Shown here in pieces: positions 38,430 to 50,580 of a stretch of DNA of 64,000 bases. The stretch is from positions 15,974,854 through 16,038,853 of the forward strand of contig NC_045147.1 in assembly GCF_008831285.2 (NCBI RefSeq), given 5' to 3'. Each line of letters starts with the position of its first letter. Position 1 is the stretch's first letter. Under the pieces are notes generated by a model. That model was given only the letters and a program-made list of their open reading frames with translations, searched no databases and had not been told where the DNA came from. The DNA comes from Nymphaea colorata. Taxonomy: Eukaryota; Streptophyta; Magnoliopsida; Nymphaeales; Nymphaeaceae. The translations under genes were made by a program, and so were the position numbers.

Positions 38430-41400
38430 TGGTAGGACCTAACTCCGGTATAGGCGACAGCCCAGTCCTAGAGTCGATCCTACACCCAAGATCCTCGTAG
38501 AGGGTCCACACGGGTCTAAAGACGCCTAAAGATTGAACCAACACAACTCAAAGAGGAAACTAAGGCTAGACTCAGACCAAACACACTCCTTGTAGCCGGA
38601 TCTTAGGCTCTAGGCCACCGAAAAACTACAGGAATACTGGACAAATGCGGAAGCGATTCAAAACTATGCAAGGAAAATAGCAAATCTAACTAGTCTAAAT
38701 GAAGTACCTCCCCAAGGCTTGCTCGGGGTTCATTTGATGAATCTTCTGGAATTCTTTGATGATCTGCTGTAGGTGCTGTTGAGGATGAATTCCAGACGTC
38801 AGGTTGTAGCTGAGAAAATCGGGACACCAAGGTGGAAGGTGCTGCAACGCCAAGTAAGACGCCAAGTTGGAGAAGATCGCTGGTAAAGTCTTTGATGTCT
38901 TCTCTTCAACTCGGTTGCTGCTGCTGGTTTTGACGGAGCTGATACAAATGCTGCTGCTCCGGGTGTGGCAGTAGGCTCTAGATATAGCTGAGAGAGAGCC
39001 TCTTAGCTCAGCCCACCTGGCTGAGTGCCGTGGTAGCACACGGGATCCGGTTGCTTGGTGATAGCAACCTCAATTCGCTTGGGCGAGTGGATGAAATGCC
39101 CAAGGGTAGCACACCAAATGTTGTAGTCGTGGCTGGGGATGGGTGGATTCAGCTTGGTCTTAGCTGAGGAATTACCTAACTACAGTCAATAGAGGAAAGC
39201 TCGGCCGTAGAGCTTGGTAATGATCCTAAGTGTGGCTGGCTTAGGGCCGGTTAGGAGCGATAGGGGCTTGGACGGCTTCGGCTACGGTGTAAGGGAAGAT
39301 GATCTAAGGGTGTGAGGTCTAGAATGAGGTGGCTTAAGACAAGGGAATGTGGGATGTTGATTAGGAACTGGTGGTTAGGTTCAAGGATGATTGAACGAGT
39401 GGCTTGGGTTTAAATGAGAGAGCTAATGAGGAACTAAGGAGGGTTAGGGATCACGTGAGTGAGTTTGACGTGGGATCAAAAGGTGGACTCCTACACTTGA
39501 ACCTAGGATAATCCTCTAGATCTAAGGCTGAAAATTCAAAGGTGGTAAGTGGGATGTGATGTGGCTGGGATCTAGGGATGGTTAATGATTGAATCACCTA
39601 AACTAAAGAGCAAATCCCTCCAAATGTGGGCACTAGTGGCGCCGGCTCCTCCAATGTAGTCAAATGTGGCGAGGTGGCGCCTTGTGGAATGATGATTCCA
39701 AATGTGGGGATTCTCTTCCAAATCACGTGCAAATCAAGGGTCAGATCTTCTCCTAAGGATCTGGATGAAGGGCTAGGAGAGACTTAGATGGGTAAGGATG
39801 AAGCTCGTACCACTTTTTGAAGCTAGAATGTAGGAGTTTCCCCTTAATTCTCGCCTAGAAAATCTCCTCTCCATGCGATATCTCCTTGGAGTACTTTTGG
39901 ACGGACTTACCCTTGGAAATGATGGTCCCACTTCGTGGCAAGGAAGGGCACTTTGGTCCTTGGGTGATGATGACCAGAATCCCCCAAATGTGGCCGGAAT
40001 TATGGCAGAGGTCGCCGGAAAACCAGAAGTTCCCGGTGACTTGGTGCTTGCTATCGCCTAGGCCGTTCTTCGCGAAACCAATGTGTATCTTCTTCTTTCT
40101 TTGCGTGCAATCACCTTATATGGTCCATTCCCATGTCCAAGATGGTCTCACCGTGATTTCTTGAGGATGGGATTCTGATTTTGCCGGCGAAATTCCAGAG
40201 ATGGACCGCGGATGAAAACTAGAATCGATCGACTCTTCTTGTGCCGTTTCCTTGAGTGATTTCTCAACTAGGAAAGCCTCAATGCCTAGGATCTTCTAAG
40301 ACACGTAAAACTTAGTTTAAATCAAGTTTCAACCGTGGAAAAGAAGGGAATCTCGGCTGTGACTCGAGACTTCTCCTCTTCTTGTAAGTCAAACCTTGGA
40401 TCAAACCAAACCAACGTAGTTGCTTAGCTTTCACCTTAGGAATCCAAGAACTAACCTTGTATGAGGAAACCGTGGGTTTGCTGTCCTTCCTTGGATGAAG
40501 ACGCAGCCTCCTTGTTCAACTTAGGCCTCTAATATCTCTGATGTAGCAGAGATATTGCACCCAAGACGTGGCTGGGTAGATGCGAAGATGAAGACGATGA
40601 TAACTCCTAGGGCCGTGGCTCACCCAAGAGAAAGCCCTCACCTTCTTCTTCAACGAGAATTGATGTAAATGAAAGAGAGGGGAGATAGTGAGGAGTTGGG
40701 AAGGAGAGGAGAGGAAGACGTGAGGGGGAAGGGGAAGTAGAGGGCCAGCATGCTGGTCTTGGGAGAAGAGATTGGAGGGAACGTGAGAGAGAGAGAGAGA
40801 GAGAGACACGAGAAGAGAGAGAGAGAAGTGAGGAGAGAGAGAGAGCAAAGAAGCAAATGACCTTGATTTCCCAAAATTCCATCCATTTACACATGAATCA
40901 AAACCTTATATACATGAGTACATAAATCTGGTTCCCATGCATGGAACCAGCCCAAATCCAAATCCAGAACATGCTAAAGCAAAACGGATCCAAGGCACAA
41001 CCCGCCTTGGTAAGTTTGAATCCAAAACCGAATTGGCGCAAACTCAAATAAAGCAAATCAAGAAGTGAAAAACGGCTAAGTCCTAGCTAGACGCCCCTTG
41101 AGCCTTGTGAGCTCAAGGTGGGGACCTCGTCCGGGTTGCCGCCCAAACTTCGGACTTGACACATCCCTTAACCTCATTGAGCTGAGCTCAATTCAGCCAA
41201 GAGACCTCCCTAGACTCGTCCTAGACCGACTCTAGAGACTTGGGTTTCGATACGACTCAAGAATGGACCATGGCCTATACCAGAGAAGTCCTATGGATCT
41301 AGTATCCTAACTCGCGGATTCTCTCAATTGCTGGTCTTCACCTAGTTCATTCATGTCCTAGAGCCGTTGCATATCCTCCCGCACCTCCCATTGCATTTGC

Positions 41401-41495
41401 TCTAGGCTCGAAGTTTAATTCCATTGAGCCGTGATCTCTCACTGTGGCCGTGCCTTTGGCCTTGGTTAGGCCTACTCGGACTAAGGCTCGTATCA
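38430..41495 (-). repeat. 3' LTR (left copy)
   Basis: 3066 bp, TG..CA ends, almost identical to the right copy. On the element's strand it has U3 at the right end, a TATA-like TATATAAGG (40904-40912), then a CT-rich run (GA on the plus strand, 40788-40850) that would fall just inside the transcript, then a ~2.4 kb R-U5 region. Open frames of 78-114 codons inside occur identically in both LTRs and have no recognised domain. Confidence 0.93.
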
Positions 41496-41497
41496 GA

Positions 41498-41510
41498 TCC
41501 ACCCTCCTTA
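41498..41510 (-). promoter_or_regulatory. Polypurine tract of the retrotransposon
   Basis: Read on the minus strand, TAAGGAGGGTGGA directly precedes the 3' LTR with only TC between. This is the expected position and composition for plus-strand DNA priming. Confidence 0.75.
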
Positions 41511-41533
41511 AATCGAGCTTGTCCTCAAGCTCA

Positions 41534-44164
41534 TTATGAACTTGTTTCTTGGTGGCTCTGACGCACGCAGTCATCTTTCACCTTGTGTTTCCTCCCTGGT
41601 CCATAGTCTCTGGGTAACACCTTCACTGAGTTCCTAAGATGGAGGAAACATCTTCTTGGGCCTCTTGAATAAACCTTGAACATGGCCCTTTTAACTCTGA
41701 GTTTAGCTATGGTCAATGTGTCTGGACCATAGTCTCGAGGTAACTGTCCAATTCGCTTCATTGGTTGCCCAAGCAACCTTTCATCATTCTGGATCTCATT
41801 CGTTGACATGGCTTTACCACGGTCATGTGGTTGCCACTTTCTACCACCATGTTGTAGTGGTTTTTGCACTTGTTTAGGACTATAATCCCTTGGGAGTTGC
41901 CCTATAGCCCTCTTTTGCAGCCCTTGTAGCTGCTCAATAGTGCCCTCCTGATGTGCGAGGGCCTTCCCTCTGTCGTGGGCTTGCCATAGGCGCCCACCTG
42001 CTTGTAGTACTTGTCGGTTGATGATGTAGTCTTTCTGTTTACAATTACTCTGTACTGCCCATTGCACCTCAGTTGCGCTCATGTCGTTGGAGTCAATTGA
42101 TGTTGGTGACTCCGACTTGTAATCCTCACATGAACTCGAGGGGTTCCACATCTCTTCATTGCAATTTGGTGACTCTGAGTACTGGAATGCTCTCCATCTT
42201 TTTGGGTAGAGTTTTTCATTCTTATCTCTGTGAATCACCTCTTCATTTTGTTGTTGTCCACCCTCCTTAGGATGTATCATCTGTTGTTGTAATAGAGAAT
42301 GGGTGGACAAAGATCTTTCCTTGTTCTCATACGATTCAATGTGCCCACTCTTAGCCATTGGGCCTTCACGATTCACTCGTGGATCTTCTTGAGGAGCCTT
42401 ATATTGGTTGAATGATGGTCTTGGCTCCAAAGTAATAGTGTGATCGTCATCAGAACTGCACAAGAAATCATCTTCAAACTCAAAGAAGAATCCTGCTAAT
42501 TCCTCTTGCACTTCCTCTTGCCACTTTTGGATGCAACGAAGCTTAGCATGTTGATCACTTTCACTCATCTCAATAGGGGCTAACCACGTATCCTCGCTCT
42601 GTGGATGATTCTGACAAGAGGGTATTCCTTCAAGTTGCTCCACCCGTGGTCCGATACCTTGGTCTTGGTGTGAGCACGTCATGTGGAAAGCTAACTCTTG
42701 GGTTGCTTGTAGTTGTAACTCTTCCACAATCTGTGAGCAGTCAGTTGAATCCGCTCCACCCTCCTTATGATCTGCCTTACCTTCTATTGTGGAAGGATAT
42801 GATGGATGATCCTCGCTTCGCTGGCTGGACTCTTCATCTCCTTCTATTTCCATGGGATCATTAGAGTCCATGCTGCTTGCCTTTTCTACATCATTCCTTT
42901 GATCTTCAAGGTTAAGATCTTCTGGCATTTGACAACGGATTAGCTCCACCTTGTCTTCTGGCTGTATGATCTCAAGAGGTTGAAGCTCGCTTGATTCTTC
43001 CACTTCCATCATGTTGGGTGAAGCTAGAGCTGTACACACTAAAGATTCTTCTTTGTACGTATCTAATGCTTGGTTGGGACTAGACGCGTGCATTGAGTTT
43101 GTAGAGATTGAAGCTCTTTCTTCATGTGATCCTAAAGAATCTTCACTTGGAAGTGTCTCTTCAATAGATTCGCACTCTTGACACTTGCTTTCTATTTCAG
43201 CCAATAACTCATTGGTAGTCCATGTCTTCAATGATTCGCCATCACTTGAGTTGTTGGATGGCTCCTCAACTGTAGCTTGATCATGAACACCCTTGCCCTT
43301 GAGGCTATTGTTCGGCACTTCACATTTGATTGTCTCTACCGCTTGGTGCATTTCATCTCTCTTGTTCCTGCTTACTTCGTCCCTTTTCTTAGGTTGATAA
43401 TTGGTCTGAGGGACCTCGGATTTTTGAGTAAGGCCTTTAGTTGAGTAGGCCTTGCGGTAGGCTTTAGTGTTGTCAGTTTTCTTTGGAGGTGATTGTGACA
43501 CCGCACTCATGATGCCTTGGTTCTTGCTTCCGTTGCCTTTGCTCATGTGCTCCGTGCGAGGTGGCGGAGTAGCTGGTCCGAGTAGCTCTTTGCTCTTCAT
43601 GTTGGTCGGAACCATGCCCTTGGACGTGTTGCTCCTTAACTCCACGTGAGGCTTCTCTTGTTTCACGTTGTCCAATATCTCATCCATCTTTGAGAGCGCT
43701 TGTCGTATCATCTCTTCAATGTTAGGAGATGACTTTCCTGGGTTACTATTTCCAGGTTTCCCTACTTGTTTGACGGGTTTGGGTGCTGGGATTTCTTCCA
43801 ACACAAACTTATGACTCATGTCTCCTATTTGTATCACTTCTCCTGGATAAACTTGTAAAAGCTCACCCAGGTTGACTACTCTTCCTGCAACCCTAAGTCG
43901 ACCCACTAAGGTCCTATTGGTGATCCTAATGTTACAGGTCCCCTTGTCCACTTCAATCACACAATGATAACCCATTACACTGACATCTCGTAGGATGATG
44001 TCGCATCTCGGGTTTTGCCCAATCAAGAAACTGATGAACTGTGGGCCGTAACTCCAATCTTCTCTGTGAACTAAAATCTTCTCTTCCATGAGTTTTCCGT
44101 AAGAATAGGTGCTAAACACTAAATCAACATCTAAACTTCTGGGATACGCACCTTCTTCCATCAT
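41534..44164 (-). CDS. Retrotransposon-borne FHA-like domain protein, 876 aa
   Basis: The sole long ORF of the element, uninterrupted from ATG (44164) to stop. Residues ~43-123 read as an FHA fold: FISFLIGQNPRCDIILRDVS, H67 in the SxxxxHxxIE block, ITNRT in place of the usual STNGT, then VAGRVVNLGELLQVYPGEV and IQIGD. Two core phosphothreonine-contact positions appear changed: the usual GR arginine is Gln50, and the Ser three residues before His67 is Met64. Residues ~135-290 are basic and low in complexity. Residues ~300-580 are acidic and Ser/Glu-rich, with an aromatic-acidic patch FFFEFEDDFLCSSDDD near 559-574. The C-terminus (723-857) holds two copies of a ~50-residue repeat (GGRxWQxHDRGKA ... 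IGQLPRDYxP) and a third partial LPRDYGPG. I see no gag, pol or zinc knuckle. It could be a captured host domain, an unusual ORF1, or a strongly diverged structural protein. Open for 876 codons, so probably translated. Confidence 0.8.
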   Translation of the reverse strand: MMEEGAYPRSLDVDLVFSTYSYGKLMEEKILVHREDWSYGPQFISFLIGQNPRCDIILRDVSVMGYHCVIEVDKGTCNIRITNRTLVGRLRVAGRVVNLGELLQVYPGEVIQIGDMSHKFVLEEIPAPKPVKQVGKPGNSNPGKSSPNIEEMIRQALSKMDEILDNVKQEKPHVELRSNTSKGMVPTNMKSKELLGPATPPPRTEHMSKGNGSKNQGIMSAVSQSPPKKTDNTKAYRKAYSTKGLTQKSEVPQTNYQPKKRDEVSRNKRDEMHQAVETIKCEVPNNSLKGKGVHDQATVEEPSNNSSDGESLKTWTTNELLAEIESKCQECESIEETLPSEDSLGSHEERASISTNSMHASSPNQALDTYKEESLVCTALASPNMMEVEESSELQPLEIIQPEDKVELIRCQMPEDLNLEDQRNDVEKASSMDSNDPMEIEGDEESSQRSEDHPSYPSTIEGKADHKEGGADSTDCSQIVEELQLQATQELAFHMTCSHQDQGIGPRVEQLEGIPSCQNHPQSEDTWLAPIEMSESDQHAKLRCIQKWQEEVQEELAGFFFEFEDDFLCSSDDDHTITLEPRPSFNQYKAPQEDPRVNREGPMAKSGHIESYENKERSLSTHSLLQQQMIHPKEGGQQQNEEVIHRDKNEKLYPKRWRAFQYSESPNCNEEMWNPSSSCEDYKSESPTSIDSNDMSATEVQWAVQSNCKQKDYIINRQVLQAGGRLWQAHDRGKALAHQEGTIEQLQGLQKRAIGQLPRDYSPKQVQKPLQHGGRKWQPHDRGKAMSTNEIQNDERLLGQPMKRIGQLPRDYGPDTLTIAKLRVKRAMFKVYSRGPRRCFLHLRNSVKVLPRDYGPGRKHKVKDDCVRQSHQETSS

Positions 44165-44894
44165 TCTTGCCTTCTCTTAAATCAAAACAAATGCTTAAAA
44201 ACTTTCTAAGCTATCTATTTCAAACACCAAACTGAACTACTAAAAGCTGAAAACCACGACACTTGTAAATTCTGTAACTCTCTAACTCGATGTCCAAAAA
44301 TCACGAAACTTGGTAGCAAAATACTAGACACGATAAGGAATCCAACGCCACCAAGATCAAGCTCTAACTCTGCTCCAGGAAAGCACTCGTTCTTCTGAAA
44401 GTCACGCCTGGGCTTGCTCTTCAACCGCGCAGGACTCCCCCAGTGATAGGGGTCCACTCAAAAAATCATAACTTTTCACCCGTAACTCAAAAAAATCTGA
44501 AATTTGGACTGGAGATTCCTGAGACGTAGGCGCTTCCAACGAGCCTAACCTTGACCAATTCCGATGCCGGATCTGACAGCGCCGGCCAACGGAATCCGGC
44601 GTAGTTTCTGGTTTTTCAGAAACTGAAAAAAATGCAGGCTGAAGAGGATGAGTTTCTGCTATGCTACCATCAAACCAAACTAACACTGCTGGAATCTGAA
44701 AACTGAGTGCGGCGGCCTCTCAAGATGGCTCTGATACCAAACTGATAGGTTTGGTATCAGCCGGATAAGTTTGGAACTCTCCTTTCCAACTTTCACCCGC
44801 TTTTACCAAAATCGATCTTTCTTGCACTTATGAGCAACATAAACTCTAGAATTTGAATTCACAAGATGTAAACAAGCAACGGAATCCTCCACGT
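44165..44894 (-). other. Leader region of the retrotransposon
   Basis: About 730 bases between the primer binding site and the ORF start. It contains short open frames in two phases but no recognised domain. A second primer-binding-site-like copy lies at 44726-44739, with a 12-bp-stem hairpin at 44731-44760 (arm TGATACCAAAC, loop TGATAG, arm GTTTGGTATCA, plus a closing C-G). Confidence 0.6.
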
Positions 44895-44908
44895 TGGCTC
44901 TGATACCA
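44895..44908 (-). promoter_or_regulatory. Primer binding site (initiator Met tRNA)
   Basis: On the element's strand TGGTATCAGAGCCA begins three bases after the 5' LTR. It complements the 3' end of plant initiator methionine tRNA, the usual primer for plant LTR retrotransposons. This fixes the orientation of the element as minus. Confidence 0.9.
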
Positions 44909-44911
44909 AAT

Positions 44912-47900
44912 TGGTAGGACCTAACTCCGGTATAGGCGACAGCCCAGTCCTAGAGTCGATCCTACACCCAAGATCCTGGTAGAGGGTCCACACGGGTCTA
45001 AAGACGCCTAAAGATTGAACCAACACAACTCAAAGAGGAAACTAAGGCTAGACTCAGACCAAACACACTCCTTGTAGCCGGATCTTAGGCTCTAGGCTAC
45101 CGAAAAACTACAGGAATACTGAACAAATGCGGAAGCGATTCAAAACTATGCAAGGAAAATAGCAAATCTAACTAGTCTAAATGAAGTACCTCCCCAAGGC
45201 TTGCTCGGGGTTCATTTGATGAATCTTCTGGAATTCTTTGATGATCTGCTGTAGGTGCTGTTGAGGATGAATTCCAGACGTCAGGTTGTAGCTGAGAAAA
45301 TCGGGACACCAAGGTGGAAGGTGCTGCAACGCCAAGTAAGACGCCAAGTTGGAGAAGATCGCTGGTAAAGTCTTTGATGTCTTCTCTTCAACTCGGTTGC
45401 TGCTGCTGGTTTTGACGGAGCTGATACAAATGCTGCTGCTCCGGGTGTGGCAGTAGGCTCTAGATATAGCTGAGAGAGAGCCTCTTAGCTCAGCCCACCT
45501 GGCTGAGTGCCGTGGTAGCACACGGGATCCGGTTGCTTGGTGATAGCAACCTCAATTCGCTTGGGCGAGTGGATGAAATGCCCAAGGGTGCACACCAAAT
45601 GCTGTAGTCGTGGCTGGGGATGGGTGGATTCAGCTTGGTCTTAGCTGAGGAATTACCTAACTACAGTCAATAGAGGAAAGCTCGGCCGTAGAGCTTGGTA
45701 ATGATCCTAAGTGTGGCTGGCTTAGGGCCGGTTAGGAGCGATAGGGGCTTGGACGGCTTCGGCTACGGTGTAAGGGAAGATGATCTAAGGGTGTGAGGTC
45801 TAGAATGAGGTGGCTTAAGACAAGGGAATGTGGGATGTTGATTAGGAACTGGTGGTTAGGTTCAAGGATGATTGAACGAGTGGCTTGGGTTTAAATGAGA
45901 GAGCTAATGAGGAACTAAGGAGGGTTAGGGATCACGTGAGTGAGTTTGACGTGGGATCAAAAGGTGGACTCCTACACTTGAACCTAGGATAATCCTCTAG
46001 ATCTAAGGCTGAAAATTCAAAGGTGGTAAGTGGGATGTGATGTGGCTGGGATCTAGGGATGGTTAATGATTGAATCACCTAAACTAAAGAGCAAATCCCT
46101 CCAAATGTGGGCACTAGTAGCGCCGGCTCCTCCAATGTAGTCAAATGTGGCGAGGTGGCGCCTTGTGGAATGATGATTCCAAATGTGGGGATTCTCTTCC
46201 AAATCACGTGCAAATCAAGGGTCAGATCTTCTCCTAAGGATCTGGATGAAGGGCTAGGAGAGACTTAGATGGGTAAGGATGAAGCTCGTACCACTTTTTG
46301 AAGCTAGAATGTAGGAGTTTCCCCTTAATTCTCGCCTAGAAAATCTCCTCTCCATGCGATATCTCCTTGGAGTACTTTTGGACGGACTTACCCTTGGAAA
46401 TGATGGTCCCACTTCGTGGCAAGGAAGGGCACTTTGGTCCTTGGGTGATGATGACCAGAATCCCCCAAATGTGGCCGGAATTATGGCAGAGGTCGCCGGA
46501 AAACCAGAAGTTCCCGGTGACTTGGTGCTTGCTATCGCCTAGGCCGTTCTTCGCGAAACCAATGTGTATCTTCTTCTTTCTTTGCGTGCAATCACCTTAT
46601 ATGGTCCATTCCCATGTCCAAGATGGTCTCACCGTGATTTCTTGAGGATGGGATTCTGATTTTGCCGGCGAAATTCCAGAGATGGACCGCGGATGAAAAC
46701 TAGAATCGATCGACTCTTCTTGTGCCGTTTCCTTGAGTGATTTCTCAACTAGGAAAGCCTCAATGCCTAGGATCTTCTAAGACACGTAAAACTTAGTTTA
46801 AATCAAGTTTCAACCGTGGAAAAGAAGGGAATCTCGGCTGTGACTCGAGACTTCTCCTCTTCTTGTAAGTCAAACCTTGGATCAAACCAAACCAACGTAG
46901 TTGCTTAGCTTTCACCTTAGGAATCCAAGAACTAACCTTGTATGAGGAAACCGTGGGTTTGCTGTCCTTCCTTGGATGAAGACGCAGCCTCCTTGTTCAA
47001 CTTAGGCCTCTAATATCTCTGATGTAGCAGAGATATTGCACCCAAGACGTGGCTGGGTAGATGCGAAGATGAAGACGATGATAACTCCTAGGGCCGTGGC
47101 TCACCCAAGAGAAAGCCCTCACCTTCTTCTTCAACGAGAATTGATGTAAATGAAAGAGAGGGGAGATAGTGAGGAGTTGGGAAGGAGAGGAGAGGAAGAC
47201 GTGAGGGGGAAGGGGAAGTAGAGGGCCAGCATGCTGGTCTTGGGAGAAGAGATTGGAGGGAACGTGAGAGAGAGAGAGAGAGAGAGACACGAGAAGAGAG
47301 AGAGAGAAGTGAGGAGAGAGAGAGAGCAAAGAAGCAAATGACCTTGATTTCCCAAAATTCCATCCATTTACACATGAATCAAAACCTTATATACATGAGT
47401 ACATAAATCTGGTTCCCATGCATGGAACCAGCCCAAATCCAAATCCAGAACATGCTAAAGCAAAACGGATCCAAGGTACAACCCGCCTTGGTAAGTTTGA
47501 ATCCAAAACCGAATTGGCGCAAACTCAAATAAAGCAAATCAAGAAGTGAAAAACGGCTAAGTCCTAGCTAGACGCCCCTTGAGCCTTGTGAGCTCAAGGT
47601 GGGGACCTCGTCCGGGTTGCCGCCCAAACTTCGGACTTGACACATCCCTTAACCTCATTGAGCTGAGCTCAATTCAGCCAAGAGACCTCCCTAGACTCGT
47701 CCTAGACCGACTCTAGAGACTTGGGTTTCGATACGACTCAAGAATGGACCATGGCCTATACCAGAGAAGTCCTATGGATCTAGTATCCTAACTCGCGGAT
47801 TCTCCCAATTGCTGGTCTTCACCTAGTTCATTCATGTCCTAGAGCCGTTGCATATCCTCCCGCACCTCCCACTGCATTTGCTCTAGGCTCGAAGTTTAAT

Positions 47901-47976
47901 TCCATTGAGCCGTGATCTCTCACTGTGGCCGTGCCTTTGGCCTTGGTTAGGCCTACTCGGACTAAGGCTCGTATCA
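44912..47976 (-). repeat. 5' LTR (right copy)
   Basis: 3065 bp, partner of the left LTR. As the upstream LTR it should drive transcription of the element; the TATA-like TATATAAGG is at 47385-47393 on the minus strand. Differences from the left copy that I could read include C/G near 38494, an absent A in AAGGGTAGC, and single changes near 45607, 46118, 47477, 47804 and 47872. Confidence 0.93.
47385..47393 (-). promoter_or_regulatory. TATA box in the 5' LTR
   Basis: TATATAAGG on the element's strand, about 585 bases into the LTR, followed some 40-130 bases later by a long CT-rich run. A reasonable core promoter for the full-length transcript; inferred by sequence only. Confidence 0.5.
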
Positions 47977-47981
47977 ACACT
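47977..47981. repeat. Target site duplication ACACT (right)
   Basis: Matches the five bases before the left LTR; see the left copy. Confidence 0.9.

Positions 47982-50580
<2,599 letters not shown>

Larger units (their letters stand above)
38430..47976 (-). mobile_element. Full-length non-autonomous LTR retrotransposon with an FHA-like ORF
   Basis: A 9547-bp element bounded by ACACT duplications. Two LTRs of 3066 and 3065 bp begin TGGTAGGACC and end GCTCGTATCA on the plus strand. Orientation is minus, because the primer binding site (44895-44908) follows the right LTR and the polypurine tract (41498-41510) abuts the left LTR. The 3.4 kb interior has a ~750-base leader and one 876-codon ORF. 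I see no reverse transcriptase (no YxDD), RNase H, integrase (no HHCC or DDE), aspartic protease or gag CCHC knuckle, so replication must depend on enzymes from another element. The text around the 3' end (TTGAGGACAAG, then a stop-free stretch, then AAGGAGGGTGG) resembles the 3' end of plant Ty3/gypsy elements, which suggests the helper lineage. By reading I found about eight substitutions and a one-base indel between the LTRs, so the insertion is recent. Confidence 0.92.

Noticed and set aside
38695-40894. Several 78-114 codon frames inside the left LTR (and identical ones in the right LTR)
   Set aside because: Their identity between LTRs only reflects LTR duplication; Ser/Leu-rich frames arise from the GA/CT tract and carry no domain.
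41534-44164. Reading the 876-codon ORF as ordinary host gene unrelated to the repeats
   Set aside because: It lies exactly between PBS and PPT of an element with intact TSDs, in the element's orientation, so it belongs to the retrotransposon.
46354-46645. 62- and 92-codon plus-strand frames in the right LTR, duplicated at 39873-40164
   Set aside because: Antisense to the element, no domain, duplicated only because they lie in the LTR.
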